Source: CAVQRB01 sp963715055
GTDB lineage: Bacteria; Pseudomonadota; Alphaproteobacteria; Rhodobacterales; Rhodobacteraceae
Assembly: GCA_963715055.1 (NCBI GenBank)
Contig: CAVQRB010000014.1
Coordinates: 1 to 64,000, forward strand
Reading direction: 5' to 3'
DNA: 64,000 nt
Every line of letters starts with the position of its first letter. The first letter of the stretch is position 1. Made by a program: the position numbers and the translations under genes. This document shows, piece by piece, positions 52,488-61,455 of the stretch. The notes under the pieces were generated by a model that did no database searches, was not told the origin of the DNA, and saw nothing but the letters and a program-made list of their open reading frames with translations.

Positions 52488-53612
52488 ATGTTCAAACCCG
52501 CCATTACCGGAACAGGCGTCTTCACGCCGCCGAACGTGATCAGCAATGCGGAACTGGTGACCGCCTTCAATTCTTACGTGGACATCTTCAATGCGGAAAA
52601 TGCCGATTCGATCGCTGCCGGTAGCGTCGATGCCAAGGCCTATTCGTCCGAGGATTTCATCTACAACGCCTCCGGAATCCGGCAGCGGCACGTGGTCGAC
52701 AAGACCGGGATCCTCGATCCGCGCGTGATGCATCCACTGCTGCGTCAACGCGGCGACGACGAGCCTTCGCTCATGGCTGAGATGGGCCTCGATGCCGCGC
52801 AAAAGGCGCTGGCACAGGCCGGCATCGACGCAGCTCAGATTGATCTGGTGATCTGCGCTGCTTCCAACATGGAACGTGCCTATCCCGCGATCGCCGTCGA
52901 AATCCAGTCGCTGCTCGGTGCCGGCGGATTTGCGTTTGACATGAACGTCGCTTGCTCCTCCGCGACCTTCGGCATCCAGGCCGCCGCGGACATGCTGCGG
53001 TCGGGCAGCATCCGCAAGGCGCTGGTGGTCAATCCGGAAATCTGTTCGGCACACCTCGAATGGCGCGACCGGGACTGTCACTTCATCTTCGGCGATGTGG
53101 CGACGGCGATGGTGATCGAACGGCTCGACGAAGCCAAGGGTCCGTGCTTCGAGATCGACTCCACCCGCTGCGCCACGGTTTTTTCCAACAACATCCGCAA
53201 CAACAACGGCTATCTGCGGCGCTCGCGCCCGGACGGCATGGCGGACCGGCGCGACATGCAGTTCATGCAGAACGGGCGGAAGGTCTTCAAGGAAGTGCTG
53301 CCCATGGTCGCCGACCATATCGCCGCGCATATGGAGGCCGGGAACGTCTCTGCCGGTGATCTCAAACGGCTCTGGCTGCACCAGGCGAACAAGACGATGA
53401 ATGATTTCATCGGCCGCAAAGTGCTGGGACGCACGCCCGAACCGGATGAGCAGCCCAACATCCTTCAGGATTACGCCAATACTTCTTCCGCCGGGTCGAT
53501 CATCGCCTTCTCAAAATACTCGGACGATCTTAAAAGCGGCGACCGCGGCCTGATCTGCTCTTTCGGCGCCGGGTATTCGGTGGGCTCGGTCCTGCTCACC
53601 CGCCACGCCTGA
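52488..53612 (+). CDS. beta-ketoacyl-ACP synthase III-like enzyme
   Basis: A 374-residue thiolase-fold condensing enzyme of the KAS III group, longer than housekeeping FabH. The catalytic triad is intact: C156 in NVACSSATFG, H298 in WLHQANKTMND and N331 in DYANTSSAGS. It could start fatty acid synthesis from acyl-CoA or serve a secondary pathway. No acyl carrier or pathway genes are adjacent, so it is probably a paralogue of the housekeeping fabH elsewhere. Its substrate cannot be predicted. Confidence 0.88.
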   Translation: MFKPAITGTGVFTPPNVISNAELVTAFNSYVDIFNAENADSIAAGSVDAKAYSSEDFIYNASGIRQRHVVDKTGILDPRVMHPLLRQRGDDEPSLMAEMGLDAAQKALAQAGIDAAQIDLVICAASNMERAYPAIAVEIQSLLGAGGFAFDMNVACSSATFGIQAAADMLRSGSIRKALVVNPEICSAHLEWRDRDCHFIFGDVATAMVIERLDEAKGPCFEIDSTRCATVFSNNIRNNNGYLRRSRPDGMADRRDMQFMQNGRKVFKEVLPMVADHIAAHMEAGNVSAGDLKRLWLHQANKTMNDFIGRKVLGRTPEPDEQPNILQDYANTSSAGSIIAFSKYSDDLKSGDRGLICSFGAGYSVGSVLLTRHA

Positions 53613-53620
53613 GCCCCGCG

Positions 53621-54088
53621 TCACGCAGAGCCGTGATCGGCTTCTAGGTGCAGTTTCATGTCGATGAGAACCTGCTGAAGCATCTGCGTCTCCTTCAACA
53701 GACGCTTGGCCTCGTTGACCGTGATCTTTCCGTCCTCGATTGACTGCTGATACTCGGCCATCAGCATCGCGAATCTCTGGCTGAGCGCGATCACATCGGC
53801 ATTGACCCCGCCCGGTCGTTTTGCATTCGGCAAGCGGTCATCGAATTGCAGCGACGTGCCGGCAAGTTCGGCCAGGGCACCGGTCACATGCGGATAGCTT
53901 GCGGATTTCTCAAGCAGCGCGACCGTCTCGATCGGCATGAAGCGGTCCGAGTGTTCCTCATGGTCCGAGTAGTAGCGCCCAAGGGTCGCCTTCGACTTTC
54001 CCGTCAGTTCGCAGGCGCGCTCGATGCCCACATCCTTTACCAGGGCTTCGGTATGTTTCTTGAGGTAACCGGCAATCTTCTTCATCAT
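53621..54088 (-). CDS. probable DNA-binding protein with helix-turn-helix
   Basis: A 155-residue protein. Residues of about 18-40 (VGIERACELTGKSKATLGRYYSD) look like a phage CII-type or small helix-turn-helix motif; the rest is helical with a charged C-terminal coiled coil (VNEAKRLLKETQMLQQVLIDMKLHLE). The start at MMKKIAGYL (54088) was chosen because the upstream extension is not conserved-looking and overlaps unrelated sequence. Convergent with the KAS III-like gene by 8 bp. Regulation of that gene is possible but unproven. Confidence 0.72.
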   Translation of the reverse strand: MMKKIAGYLKKHTEALVKDVGIERACELTGKSKATLGRYYSDHEEHSDRFMPIETVALLEKSASYPHVTGALAELAGTSLQFDDRLPNAKRPGGVNADVIALSQRFAMLMAEYQQSIEDGKITVNEAKRLLKETQMLQQVLIDMKLHLEADHGSA

Positions 54089-54367
54089 TTCCTCATGGCA
54101 CCCGGACCCTGTCACCATTTCAGCCGGGAAAAAAATACATTTGTGTCCATTAATCGGATGGCAGGGAAAAGTCATTTATAAAAGGGCTCCCCATGGAAAT
54201 GGGTTTGACGAGTATCCGGCGTTCCCCGCGCCGGAAGGGTTGGAGCCCCGCTGCGTCCTGTCGGAAGAGGGATCGACAGGCCGGCATCGTCCGGCAACCA
54301 CGCCGGGGCTCATTCCTCGCGCATCGCGCGGTCTTGCCGCCCGCGGTGCTGGCGCTTATCAACCGGT

Positions 54368-54949
54368 ATGGCCAAGCTCTATTTCCACTTCTCGACCATG
54401 AACGCGGGCAAGTCGACGGTTCTTCTCCAGGCCGCGCACAACTACCGTGAGCGCGGGATGGTTCCCTACCTTCTAACCGCACAGTTCGACAACCGAGCCG
54501 GCGAAGGACGTATCGCCTCGCGCATCGGCATCGGCCAGGCTGCCGATACCTTCAACCCGGACGACGATCTTTTCGCCAGGATCGAGAAACGGCAGGCAGA
54601 GGGGCCGGTTGCCTGTGTGTTCATCGACGAGGCGCAATTTCTGTCCAAAGAACAGGTCTGGCAATTGGCGCGGGCCGTGGATGACCTCGACGTGCCGATC
54701 ATGTGCTACGGGCTGCGGGTGGATTTCCGCGGCGAGCTTTTTCCCGGCTCAGCGACGCTGCTGGCGCTGGCGGACGAGATGCGCGAAGTCCGAACGATCT
54801 GCCATTGCGGCAAGAAGGCCACAATGGTCGTGCGACGCGATGCCGAAGGCCGCGCCCTGAGCGAAGGCGCGCAGGTGCAGATCGGCGGTAACGAAACCTA
54901 TGTCTCGCTCTGCCGCAAGCACTGGCGCGAGGCAGTGGGCGACGGGTAG
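54368..54949 (+). CDS. tdk: thymidine kinase
   Basis: Salvage enzyme phosphorylating thymidine, 193 residues. The P-loop is MAKLYFHFSTMNAGKST; the magnesium and catalytic site is VFIDEAQFLS; CYGLRVDF and the zinc-binding CHCGKKA ... LCRKHW complete it. The start at 54368 matches family members. It ends three bases before the convergent dehydrogenase gene. Confidence 0.96.
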   Translation: MAKLYFHFSTMNAGKSTVLLQAAHNYRERGMVPYLLTAQFDNRAGEGRIASRIGIGQAADTFNPDDDLFARIEKRQAEGPVACVFIDEAQFLSKEQVWQLARAVDDLDVPIMCYGLRVDFRGELFPGSATLLALADEMREVRTICHCGKKATMVVRRDAEGRALSEGAQVQIGGNETYVSLCRKHWREAVGDG

Positions 54950-54952
54950 CCG

Positions 54953-55906
54953 TCAGACGAGGTTTGGCGGTGTTTCACCCGCAAAAAACGCCTTGAGATT
55001 GGCAACGCTCATCAGGCCCATGTCCTCGCGCACCTCTAGCGCCGCGGTTCCGATATGCGGCAACAGCACGACGTTCTCCATGGCGATCAGCGCTTCCGGC
55101 ACGGCGGGCTCGAACTCATAGACATCGAGCCCCGCACCGGCGATCTGCCCACTTTGCAGGGCATGGATCAGTGCTGCTTCCTCGACCACATTGCCGCGCG
55201 CGATATTGACCAGATGCGCATGCGGTTGCATTGCGGCGAGCACTTCGGCGTTGATCAGATGGTGCGTCTCCGCCCCGCCCGGGACCGCGAGCACCAGCAC
55301 ATCCACGGCAGCCGCCAGCGCCTCGAGCGTCTCCAGCCTGCGCGCCGGGAAATCGAGGTCCTTGGGCGATCGGCTGTGATAGGCCACGGACATACCGAAG
55401 CCGAAGTGGCAGCGCCGCGCGATCGCCTGCCCGATCCGTCCCATGCCGACGATGCCAACGGTCTTGCCACCCAGATGCATGCCGAGAAGCTGCGTGGGAT
55501 GCCAGCCTTCCCATTTTCCGGCCCGCAGCAGGCGTTCACCCTCGCCCGCGCGCCGCGCCGACATCAGCATCAGCGTCAGCGCCACATCTGCGGTCGCATC
55601 GGTCACGGCACCGGGCGTATTGGTGACGGTGATGCCCGCCTCCCGCGCCGCGCTCACGTCGATATGGTTGTAGCCGACCCCGAAATTCGCAAGCAGACGG
55701 CAGCGCTGATCGGGCACGGCGGCGAAGATCGCGGGTGTGTAAAGATCGCCGAGCGTCGGGACCACCCCATCAAAATCACTGAGCGACGCGCGCATCTCAG
55801 CCTCGGTCATCGGCGTCGTGATTGGCCGGACGGTCAGGTCGAACATCGCGCGCGCGGCGGCCTGCACCCTTTCCGGCAACGGCCGGGTCATGAGAACCTT
55901 CGTCAA
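54953..55906 (-). CDS. D-2-hydroxyacid dehydrogenase (glyoxylate/hydroxypyruvate reductase type)
   Basis: A 317-residue NAD(P)-dependent dehydrogenase. GMGRIGQAIARR is the cofactor-binding loop. The catalytic R, E and H lie in VNIARGNVVEE, LDVYEFEPAVP and LPHIGTAALEVRE. It resembles GyaR/glycerate dehydrogenase enzymes that reduce glyoxylate or hydroxypyruvate. The start overlaps the stop of the CsaA-like gene (four bases, ATGA). Exact substrate unknown. Confidence 0.92.
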   Translation of the reverse strand: MTKVLMTRPLPERVQAAARAMFDLTVRPITTPMTEAEMRASLSDFDGVVPTLGDLYTPAIFAAVPDQRCRLLANFGVGYNHIDVSAAREAGITVTNTPGAVTDATADVALTLMLMSARRAGEGERLLRAGKWEGWHPTQLLGMHLGGKTVGIVGMGRIGQAIARRCHFGFGMSVAYHSRSPKDLDFPARRLETLEALAAAVDVLVLAVPGGAETHHLINAEVLAAMQPHAHLVNIARGNVVEEAALIHALQSGQIAGAGLDVYEFEPAVPEALIAMENVVLLPHIGTAALEVREDMGLMSVANLKAFFAGETPPNLV

Positions 55907-56241
55907 TGCAATCTTCCTCCGATTGGAACTTCCTGGTCCGGGCCGATGAGCACGACCTCACCCGTTGCATCCGGCACGCCAAGCACCAGCACTTCGGACA
56001 TGAAGGGCCCGATCTGGCGCGGCGGAAAATTCACCACCGCCATGACCTGCCTGCCGACCAGTGTCTGCGGATCGTAATGCGCCGTGATCTGCGCCGATGT
56101 CCTGCGCTCGCCGATCTCACCACCGAAGTCGATCCACAACTTGATCGCCGGCTTGCGCGCCTCGGGAAAGGCTTCGGCGCGGGTGACGATGCCGATACGG
56201 ATGTCGACCTTCAGGAAATCGTCGAAACTGATCTCAGCCAT
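55903..56241 (-). CDS. CsaA-like tRNA-binding domain protein
   Basis: A 112-residue stand-alone tRNA-binding (EMAP-like) OB-fold protein of the CsaA type. FLKVDIRIGIVTRAEAFPEARKPAIKLWIDFG and QVMAVVNFPPRQIGPFMSEVLVLGV with GEVVLIGPDQEVPIGGR are the family signature. CsaA has chaperone-like and tRNA-binding activity. Overlaps proC by 8 bp and the dehydrogenase by four bases, so the three form one operon. Confidence 0.93.
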   Translation of the reverse strand: MAEISFDDFLKVDIRIGIVTRAEAFPEARKPAIKLWIDFGGEIGERRTSAQITAHYDPQTLVGRQVMAVVNFPPRQIGPFMSEVLVLGVPDATGEVVLIGPDQEVPIGGRLH

Positions 56242-57049
56242 TGCCCAGTTCCCGCGAACGCTCGGCAGCGGCCTTGACTGCGCGTTTCAGGAGCGCCGGG
56301 AACCCGTCCTCTTCGTCCATCAGAACGTCGAGCGCCGCCTGCGTCGTGCCATTGGGCGAGGTTACATTGACGCGCAATTGGGACGGTGTTTCCGAGGCGG
56401 CCTTGGCCAGCGCCCCGGCCCCCGCGACAGTGGCCTTGGCAAGCTGCATCGCCATGTCGGGCGGCAAGCCTTCTGCCTCGCCCGCCTGTGCCAGGGTCTC
56501 GATCATATGGAAGACATAGGCCGGCCCGGAGCCACTGACACCGGTCACGGCGTCGATCTGCGCTTCTTTTTCAAGACGCACCACTTCGCCCACGGCGCTC
56601 AGCAGCGCTTCGGCCTCGGCAAGGGCCTGTCTGCCGGCTGCCGCATTGCCTATGATGGCCGTGATGCCTTGGGAAATCGCTGCCGGCGTATTCGGCATGG
56701 CCCGCACGATCGGCGTATCCGCGCCCAGCATCTTTTCGAAGAAGTCGATCGTGATGCCCGCGGCGACGCTGACGAATACCGTCTCGCTGTTGCCCATGGC
56801 CCGCAAGGTTGGCAGCGCTTCGGCCATCATCTGGGGCTTGACGGCGACCAGCACCACGGCAGGCTTGTCGGGCAGATCACCTGACAAATCAACACCCGTG
56901 CCCTTCAGCCAATTCGATGGATAGGGCTCGATCACCCATACGGATGAAGCTGGCAGCCCACGCGCCAGCCAACCGGCGAGCATGGCCGAGCCCATTTTCC
57001 CGCAGCCGAGAAGCACGAGGCCCCGCGTCGCGATCCGGCTGTTCTGCAT
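56234..57049 (-). CDS. proC: pyrroline-5-carboxylate reductase
   Basis: Final enzyme of proline biosynthesis, 271 residues. VLLGCGKMGSAMLAGW binds NAD(P)H; VAVKPQ and VRAMPNTPAAI are the family core; TGVSGSGPAYVF and the ending TSPNGTTQAALDVL (signature) are clear. ATG 57049 (MQNSRIATRGLVLLG) was chosen over the open upstream extension. First gene of a proC-csaA-dehydrogenase operon; 40 bp after the YbjN-domain gene on the same strand. Confidence 0.96.
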   Translation of the reverse strand: MQNSRIATRGLVLLGCGKMGSAMLAGWLARGLPASSVWVIEPYPSNWLKGTGVDLSGDLPDKPAVVLVAVKPQMMAEALPTLRAMGNSETVFVSVAAGITIDFFEKMLGADTPIVRAMPNTPAAISQGITAIIGNAAAGRQALAEAEALLSAVGEVVRLEKEAQIDAVTGVSGSGPAYVFHMIETLAQAGEAEGLPPDMAMQLAKATVAGAGALAKAASETPSQLRVNVTSPNGTTQAALDVLMDEEDGFPALLKRAVKAAAERSRELGNG

Positions 57050-57089
57050 GAAACTATCCCCCGAAAACCCTTGTCGTCGGGGGACAGGT

Positions 57090-57590
57090 TTACGCGCGCC
57101 CGTAGGCCTCTGCAATGGCGACCTGAAGCGCCTGCTTCGGGGTCTGGTTGCCCCAGACCAGAAGCTGCATGGCCGGATAGTAGCGCTCGGCACTCATCAC
57201 GGCGGCGCCGATCATCGTGTCGATCTGATCCGCCGTCGCCACATTGCCGCCCGCGAGCACCAGCCCGTAGCGGTAGACCATGAGCTTCTGCTCCGCCCAG
57301 TAGGTAAAGGCGCCGGCCCAGCATTGATCGTTCACGTGATTGAGCAATTCGAACAGGTGCGGCAGTTTTTCTGCCGGCGGCTCCATGTCGAATGTGCAGA
57401 TCATGCGCAGGGTTTCGTCAAACGCAGACCAGGCGAGTGTCAGCGAGTAGGTCCGCCACTGGCCCTCCACGGCCATTGCGATCTGTTCGTCGGAAATGCG
57501 GTCGAACTCCCAGTCGTGATGGGCTGCGAGGGTCTCAACGATATCGATCGGGTGAATGTCGTCTTCCAGATACTGCTCGGACAAGGCCAT
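57090..57590 (-). CDS. YbjN domain protein
   Basis: A 166-residue protein with the YbjN fold (chaperone-like type III secretion chaperone superfamily). DIHPIDIVETLAAHHDWEFDRISDEQIAMAVEGQW, then MICTFDMEPPAEKLPHLFELLNHVN and the ending AVMSAERYYPAMQLLVWGNQTPKQALQ are typical of alphaproteobacterial members. Function in this group is not defined; E. coli YbjN affects motility and stress tolerance. Upstream of proC, same strand. Confidence 0.9.
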   Translation of the reverse strand: MALSEQYLEDDIHPIDIVETLAAHHDWEFDRISDEQIAMAVEGQWRTYSLTLAWSAFDETLRMICTFDMEPPAEKLPHLFELLNHVNDQCWAGAFTYWAEQKLMVYRYGLVLAGGNVATADQIDTMIGAAVMSAERYYPAMQLLVWGNQTPKQALQVAIAEAYGRA

Positions 57591-57843
57591 GGTACCACCT
57601 TTTTTTTCGCTTTAGCGATGTGGACCCGTTACAGCCCCCAAAGCTAGGTGCCTGCTCTACAGACCGGGGCGATCCCCCGTGTCCATACAAGATATGGTGC
57701 GGTGTATAGCGCCTTCTGGCAAGCCCTATTCTTGGGGCGAATCGCAATAAGTTGTGGATAGCGCTGCGCTGAGCCCAATTTATTGCCAGAGGTTAACGTG
57801 CAAAGCGGGGTATCCCGCACGCTTTAACGATCCGTTAACGCAA

Positions 57844-57862
57844 AGCGCTCCCGAAGGAGCGC
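57844..57862 (-). terminator. terminator after the UbiK-like gene
   Basis: On the minus strand GCGCTCC-TTCG-GGAGCGC followed by TTT: a seven-pair stem with a UUCG tetraloop, 29 bp downstream of the UbiK-like stop. The T run is short but the hairpin is very stable. Confidence 0.75.
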
Positions 57863-57890
57863 CTGCAGTCCCGAACCTGCGCATGCAGGA

Positions 57891-58136
57891 TTACTTCTTC
57901 TTGGCGTCCAGAGCGTCCAGCCGCGCCTTCAGAGCTTCGTTCTCCTCACGCGCTTTTTGCGCCATGGCGCGCACCGCGTCGAATTCTTCACGGGTCACAA
58001 AGTCGCGGTCCGCAAGCCAGCGGTCCATCATGCCCTTCATCGCAGTTTCCGCCTCATCGCGCGCGCCCTGCGCCACACCCATCGCATTGGTCATCAACTG
58101 CGATATGTCATCGAAAATCTTGTTACGCGTCTGCAT
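57891..58136 (-). CDS. UbiK/BMFP family ubiquinone-biosynthesis accessory factor
   Basis: An 81-residue coiled-coil protein. MQTRNKIFDDISQLMTNAMGVAQGARDEAET and DFVTREEFDAVRAMAQKAREENEALKARLDALDAK are the two parts of the UbiK (YqiC/BMFP) family: an amphipathic N-terminal helix that binds membranes and a C-terminal coiled coil that trimerises. It aids the ubiquinone-biosynthesis complex. The ATG at 58136 was chosen because the upstream extension is not conserved. Divergent from lgt, as in many alphaproteobacteria. Confidence 0.9.
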   Translation of the reverse strand: MQTRNKIFDDISQLMTNAMGVAQGARDEAETAMKGMMDRWLADRDFVTREEFDAVRAMAQKAREENEALKARLDALDAKKK

Positions 58137-58232
58137 GTATCGTCTCCGCCATCTTGTATACTTCATATATGGGACGGCGGGACCGCTTGTGCAAGGTTGA
58201 CTTGCCTGCGCCGTCGGGAGATTGGGAGACCC

Positions 58233-59114
58233 ATGCGCGCCCTCATTCCATTCCCGGACATCGCCCCGGAAATCTTCTCCATCTCGCTCTTCGGCTTCGA
58301 ACTGGCGCTGCGCTGGTATGCGCTTGCTTACATCGTAGGGATCGTGATCGGCTGGCGGCTTGCCGTGCAGGCGGTGCGTACAGCGCGGCTTTGGCGCGAG
58401 GGCACGCCAGCCATGACGCCTGGGCAGATCGAGGATCTGCTGACCTGGGTCATCATAGGGGTGATCCTCGGGGGACGGCTGGGCTACGTGGCCTTCTACC
58501 AGACCTCTTACTATCTCGCGAACCCGTCACAGATCCTCGCGGTCTGGCAGGGCGGCATGTCCTTTCACGGCGGGCTGATCGGCGTCATCCTGGCCGGGCT
58601 GATCTATACATGGCGGCATTCGATCCCGCGACTGGGTGCTGCGGATATCATGGCACTCGGCGTGCCGCCGGGTCTCCTGCTTGGGCGGCTTGCCAATTTC
58701 ATCAATGCCGAGCTTTGGGGGCGCCCGACCACCCTGCCCTGGGGTGTCGCCTTTCCGACGGAGGCCGCACAGTCCTGTCCCGGCATTGAAGGCCTCTGCG
58801 CGCGGCATCCCTCGCAACTCTACGAGGCTGGCCTCGAAGGGCTGCTGCTCGGTGCCGTGCTGATCTGGCTGGTCTGGCGCTGCGATGCGCTCAAGCGACC
58901 CGGGCTGGTGGCCGGCACGTTCTTCGCCGGTTACGGGCTCTCACGCTTCCTTGTCGAGTTCGTGCGTCAGCCCGATGCGCAATTCGTATCCGACGGCAAT
59001 CCGCTAGGCCTTGCCTGGCAGATCGGCGGCTGGGGTCTGACCATGGGGCAGATCCTCTGCCTGCCGATGATCGTCGTGGGCGCCTGGTTGATCCGGCGCG
59101 CGACAAGACCTTGA
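58233..59114 (+). CDS. lgt: prolipoprotein diacylglyceryl transferase
   Basis: First enzyme of lipoprotein maturation, adding diacylglycerol to the lipobox cysteine; 293 residues with about seven helices. The signature GRLANFINAELWGRPT contains the catalytic arginine and Asn, and GGMSFHGGLIG and HPSQLYEAGLEG are the other two conserved segments. ATG 58233 follows GGGAGACC. It would process the several lipoproteins predicted in this window. Its stop overlaps the TTG start of the next gene. Confidence 0.96.
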   Translation: MRALIPFPDIAPEIFSISLFGFELALRWYALAYIVGIVIGWRLAVQAVRTARLWREGTPAMTPGQIEDLLTWVIIGVILGGRLGYVAFYQTSYYLANPSQILAVWQGGMSFHGGLIGVILAGLIYTWRHSIPRLGAADIMALGVPPGLLLGRLANFINAELWGRPTTLPWGVAFPTEAAQSCPGIEGLCARHPSQLYEAGLEGLLLGAVLIWLVWRCDALKRPGLVAGTFFAGYGLSRFLVEFVRQPDAQFVSDGNPLGLAWQIGGWGLTMGQILCLPMIVVGAWLIRRATRP

Positions 59115-60169
59115 CCCTGGCGGAGATCATCGCGGGACGCATCGCGGCTGAGGGGCCGATTACCGTCGCCGACTACATGCAGGAATGCCTGCTGCATCCA
59201 ACGCTCGGGTATTACACGACCCGGCCCGCCATCGGAGGCGCAGGCGACTTCATCACCGCCCCCGAGATCAGCCAGATGTTCGGCGAGTTGATCGGCCTCT
59301 GCCTTGCGCAGGCCTGGATCGACCAGGGTCGCCCCGCACCTTTCACACTCGCGGAACTGGGGCCCGGAAGGGGAACTCTGATGGCGGACGCGCTGCGAGC
59401 GGCGCGACAGGTACCGGGGTTTGTGGAGGCAGCGCAGATCGTTCTGGTCGAGGCCTCCGAACGGCTGCGCGGGATCCAGCGTCAAGCGCTTCAAGACCAC
59501 CCGGTTGCCTTTCTTCCAAGCGTGGAGTTCCTGCCAGAGCGCCCGCTCTTTCTTGTCGCCAACGAATTCTTCGACGCCCTGCCGATCCGGCAATTCCTCA
59601 GGGCGCAAGGCCATTGGCAGGAACGCCGCATAGGGCTCAGGGACGGCGCGCTTGCACTCGGCCTTGGACCGGAGATGCCGCAGCCCTTTCTGGCGCACCG
59701 TCTCGCCGACACGAAGCCCGGCGATTGCGTCGAACACGCGCCGGCGGCAGCACCGATCGTCACGGAAATCTCCGACCGGATTGCGCGGCATGGCGGTGCC
59801 GGGTTGATCATCGACTACGGCGACTGGCGAAGCCTCGGGGACACCTGGCAGGCCTTGTGCGCCCATGAAAAGGCAGACCCCCTCGTCGACCCCGGCACAG
59901 CGGACCTGACCGCACATGTGGATTTCGAGGTGCTGGCAATCGCAGCACGCTCGGCCGTAACACGGCTGACGCCGCAGGGGCTGTTTCTCGAGCGCCTCGG
60001 GATCACGCAGCGCGCGCAGGCACTTGCCCAGAAACTTTCCGGAGCGGCGCTTGAGACCCATATCGCCGCACATCGGCGCTTGACGCACCCTTCGGAAATG
60101 GGAAACCTGTTCAAGGTGCAGGGTCTGTTTCCAGAAGGACAAAGACCTCCGCCTGGATTGAATGTATGA
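59111..60169 (+). CDS. MidA/NDUFAF7-like SAM-dependent methyltransferase
   Basis: A 352-residue class I methyltransferase. EFITAPEISQMFGELIGL-like residues 53-70 (GDFITAPEISQMF), the glycine-rich SAM loop ELGPGRGTLMAD, and VANEFFDALPIRQF match the MidA/NDUFAF7 family, which methylates an arginine of complex I subunit NDUFS2 in mitochondria and acts in complex I assembly. The start is TTG at 59111, overlapping the lgt stop (TTGA); the product has the right N-terminus. Overlaps pgeF by four bases. Confidence 0.92.
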   Translation: MTLAEIIAGRIAAEGPITVADYMQECLLHPTLGYYTTRPAIGGAGDFITAPEISQMFGELIGLCLAQAWIDQGRPAPFTLAELGPGRGTLMADALRAARQVPGFVEAAQIVLVEASERLRGIQRQALQDHPVAFLPSVEFLPERPLFLVANEFFDALPIRQFLRAQGHWQERRIGLRDGALALGLGPEMPQPFLAHRLADTKPGDCVEHAPAAAPIVTEISDRIARHGGAGLIIDYGDWRSLGDTWQALCAHEKADPLVDPGTADLTAHVDFEVLAIAARSAVTRLTPQGLFLERLGITQRAQALAQKLSGAALETHIAAHRRLTHPSEMGNLFKVQGLFPEGQRPPPGLNV

Positions 60170-60921
60170 CACTTGAAATACTGACGAGCGACAGTCTCTC
60201 CCCCTTGCGACACGGGTTTTTCACACGTCGGGGCGGTGCGTCATCGGGGGTGTTCTCGGGCTTGAACTGCGGCATCGGCAGCACCGATCAGACCGAGATC
60301 GTCGCGATCAACCGTCGCCGGGTGGCTGACGCGCTCGAGATCGATCCGGGCAACCTTCTCGGTGTCCATCAGGTGCACTCCGCAGACGCGGTGACCGTCA
60401 CCGGTCCAATGTCCGATCGGCCGCGCGCGGATGCGCTTGTGACCGGCACGCCGGGTCTGGCCCTGACGGTCCTGACCGCAGATTGCCAGCCCGTGCTTTT
60501 CGCCGATCATGAGGCGCAGGTGATCGGCGCAGCTCACGCGGGGTGGCGCGGCACGCTGGACGGCATTCTCGAATCGACGATCGACGCGATGTGCGACCTC
60601 GGCGCGCGTCGCGAGGACATCCACGCGGTGATCGGGCCCAGCATTTCGCAGGCCGCCTATGAGGTCGGGCCGGAGTTTTTCGATATTTTCATCGACCATG
60701 ATCCCGACTACGCGCAGTATTTCGCGGGCGGTGACGGCGACAGGATGCACTTTGATCTGCCGGGCTTCGGCTTGCACCGGCTACGGCTGGCAGGGATAGG
60801 CTCGGCAAGCTGGACGCGGCATTGCACCTATTTCGACGCCGAGCGTTTCTATTCCTATCGGCGCGCGACACATGCGAAGGAAGCCGACTATGGCCGTCTG
60901 ATCGCCGCCATAGCACTCTGA
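60166..60921 (+). CDS. pgeF: peptidoglycan editing factor PgeF (laccase-domain)
   Basis: A 251-residue DUF152/laccase-fold protein that removes wrongly incorporated L-Ser from peptidoglycan precursors; relatives were first called polyphenol oxidases. HQVHSADAV, ADCQPVLFADHEA (cysteine ligand), GAAHAGWRGTL and the C-terminal RHCTYFDAERFYSYRR are the metal and active-site segments. The ATG overlaps the methyltransferase stop (ATGA). Third gene of the lgt-midA-pgeF unit. Confidence 0.93.
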   Translation: MTLEILTSDSLSPLRHGFFTRRGGASSGVFSGLNCGIGSTDQTEIVAINRRRVADALEIDPGNLLGVHQVHSADAVTVTGPMSDRPRADALVTGTPGLALTVLTADCQPVLFADHEAQVIGAAHAGWRGTLDGILESTIDAMCDLGARREDIHAVIGPSISQAAYEVGPEFFDIFIDHDPDYAQYFAGGDGDRMHFDLPGFGLHRLRLAGIGSASWTRHCTYFDAERFYSYRRATHAKEADYGRLIAAIAL

Positions 60922-61218
60922 CTGGCCTCAATCTGGGCAAAAAGCGGGCAGATTTTGCCTTTCGGACGCCATAAATCATACCAGCTGTTTCCCAGACGGC
61001 GGCCCTTCCGGGTCTACTTCACGCGATTTCCTGCAGCAAACAGGTGCGGAAACCGGCCACGCCTGAAAAAGGCAGATCGTTCACATTCCGCGTCAAATCC
61101 GTTCAGGTTTTCAGCCGAAATTTACCTTCCTCGCCCAAAACTGGCCCGATTGGCAGGGCAGTCTTGTGGCGAGCATGAGGCAAGACGCCGAAACACCAAC
61201 GCGGAGCAGGAAAAGACC

Positions 61219-61362
61219 ATGAAAACCAACGCACGCTTTATCAAATCGATCACAAAAACAGCCGCAGCGTCGGAAGCCGCCCTGCCCTGGACGCGCGGCG
61301 CGCGGCGGGCGGCGTTCATTGCGAAACGCGCGGCGGGCGAGGCCCCCCGAAAGTCCGCCTGA
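61219..61362 (+). CDS. 47-residue basic protein
   Basis: MKTNARFIKSITKTAAASE at the start, then a WTRGARRAAFIAKRAAGE segment: an arginine- and alanine-rich, largely helical peptide with net positive charge and no acid cluster. A GGAGCAGG ribosome binding site lies 9 bases before the ATG, and a clear terminator follows 60 bp after the stop, so it is a compact transcription unit. Not recognised. Confidence 0.6.
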   Translation: MKTNARFIKSITKTAAASEAALPWTRGARRAAFIAKRAAGEAPRKSA

Positions 61363-61418
61363 CAAATCCCCGCCCTCCAGGTGTGATGCCGGGCGTGTGT
61401 TTCTGCGCCCTTGAAAAA

Positions 61419-61455
61419 GCGCCCTTCTGCGTGCTGTCGCAGCGGGGCGTTTTTG
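61419..61455 (+). terminator. terminator after the small basic protein gene
   Basis: CGCCC, tt, CTGCG, six bases, CGCAG, cg, GGGCG, then TTTTT: a two-part hairpin with a T run, 57 bp after the stop of the 47-residue gene. Confidence 0.85.

Noticed and set aside
57745..57760. DnaA-box-like TTGTGGATAG near UbiK/YbjN
   Set aside because: One isolated imperfect copy; no cluster of boxes, AT-rich unwinding region or dnaA gene nearby, so not an origin.
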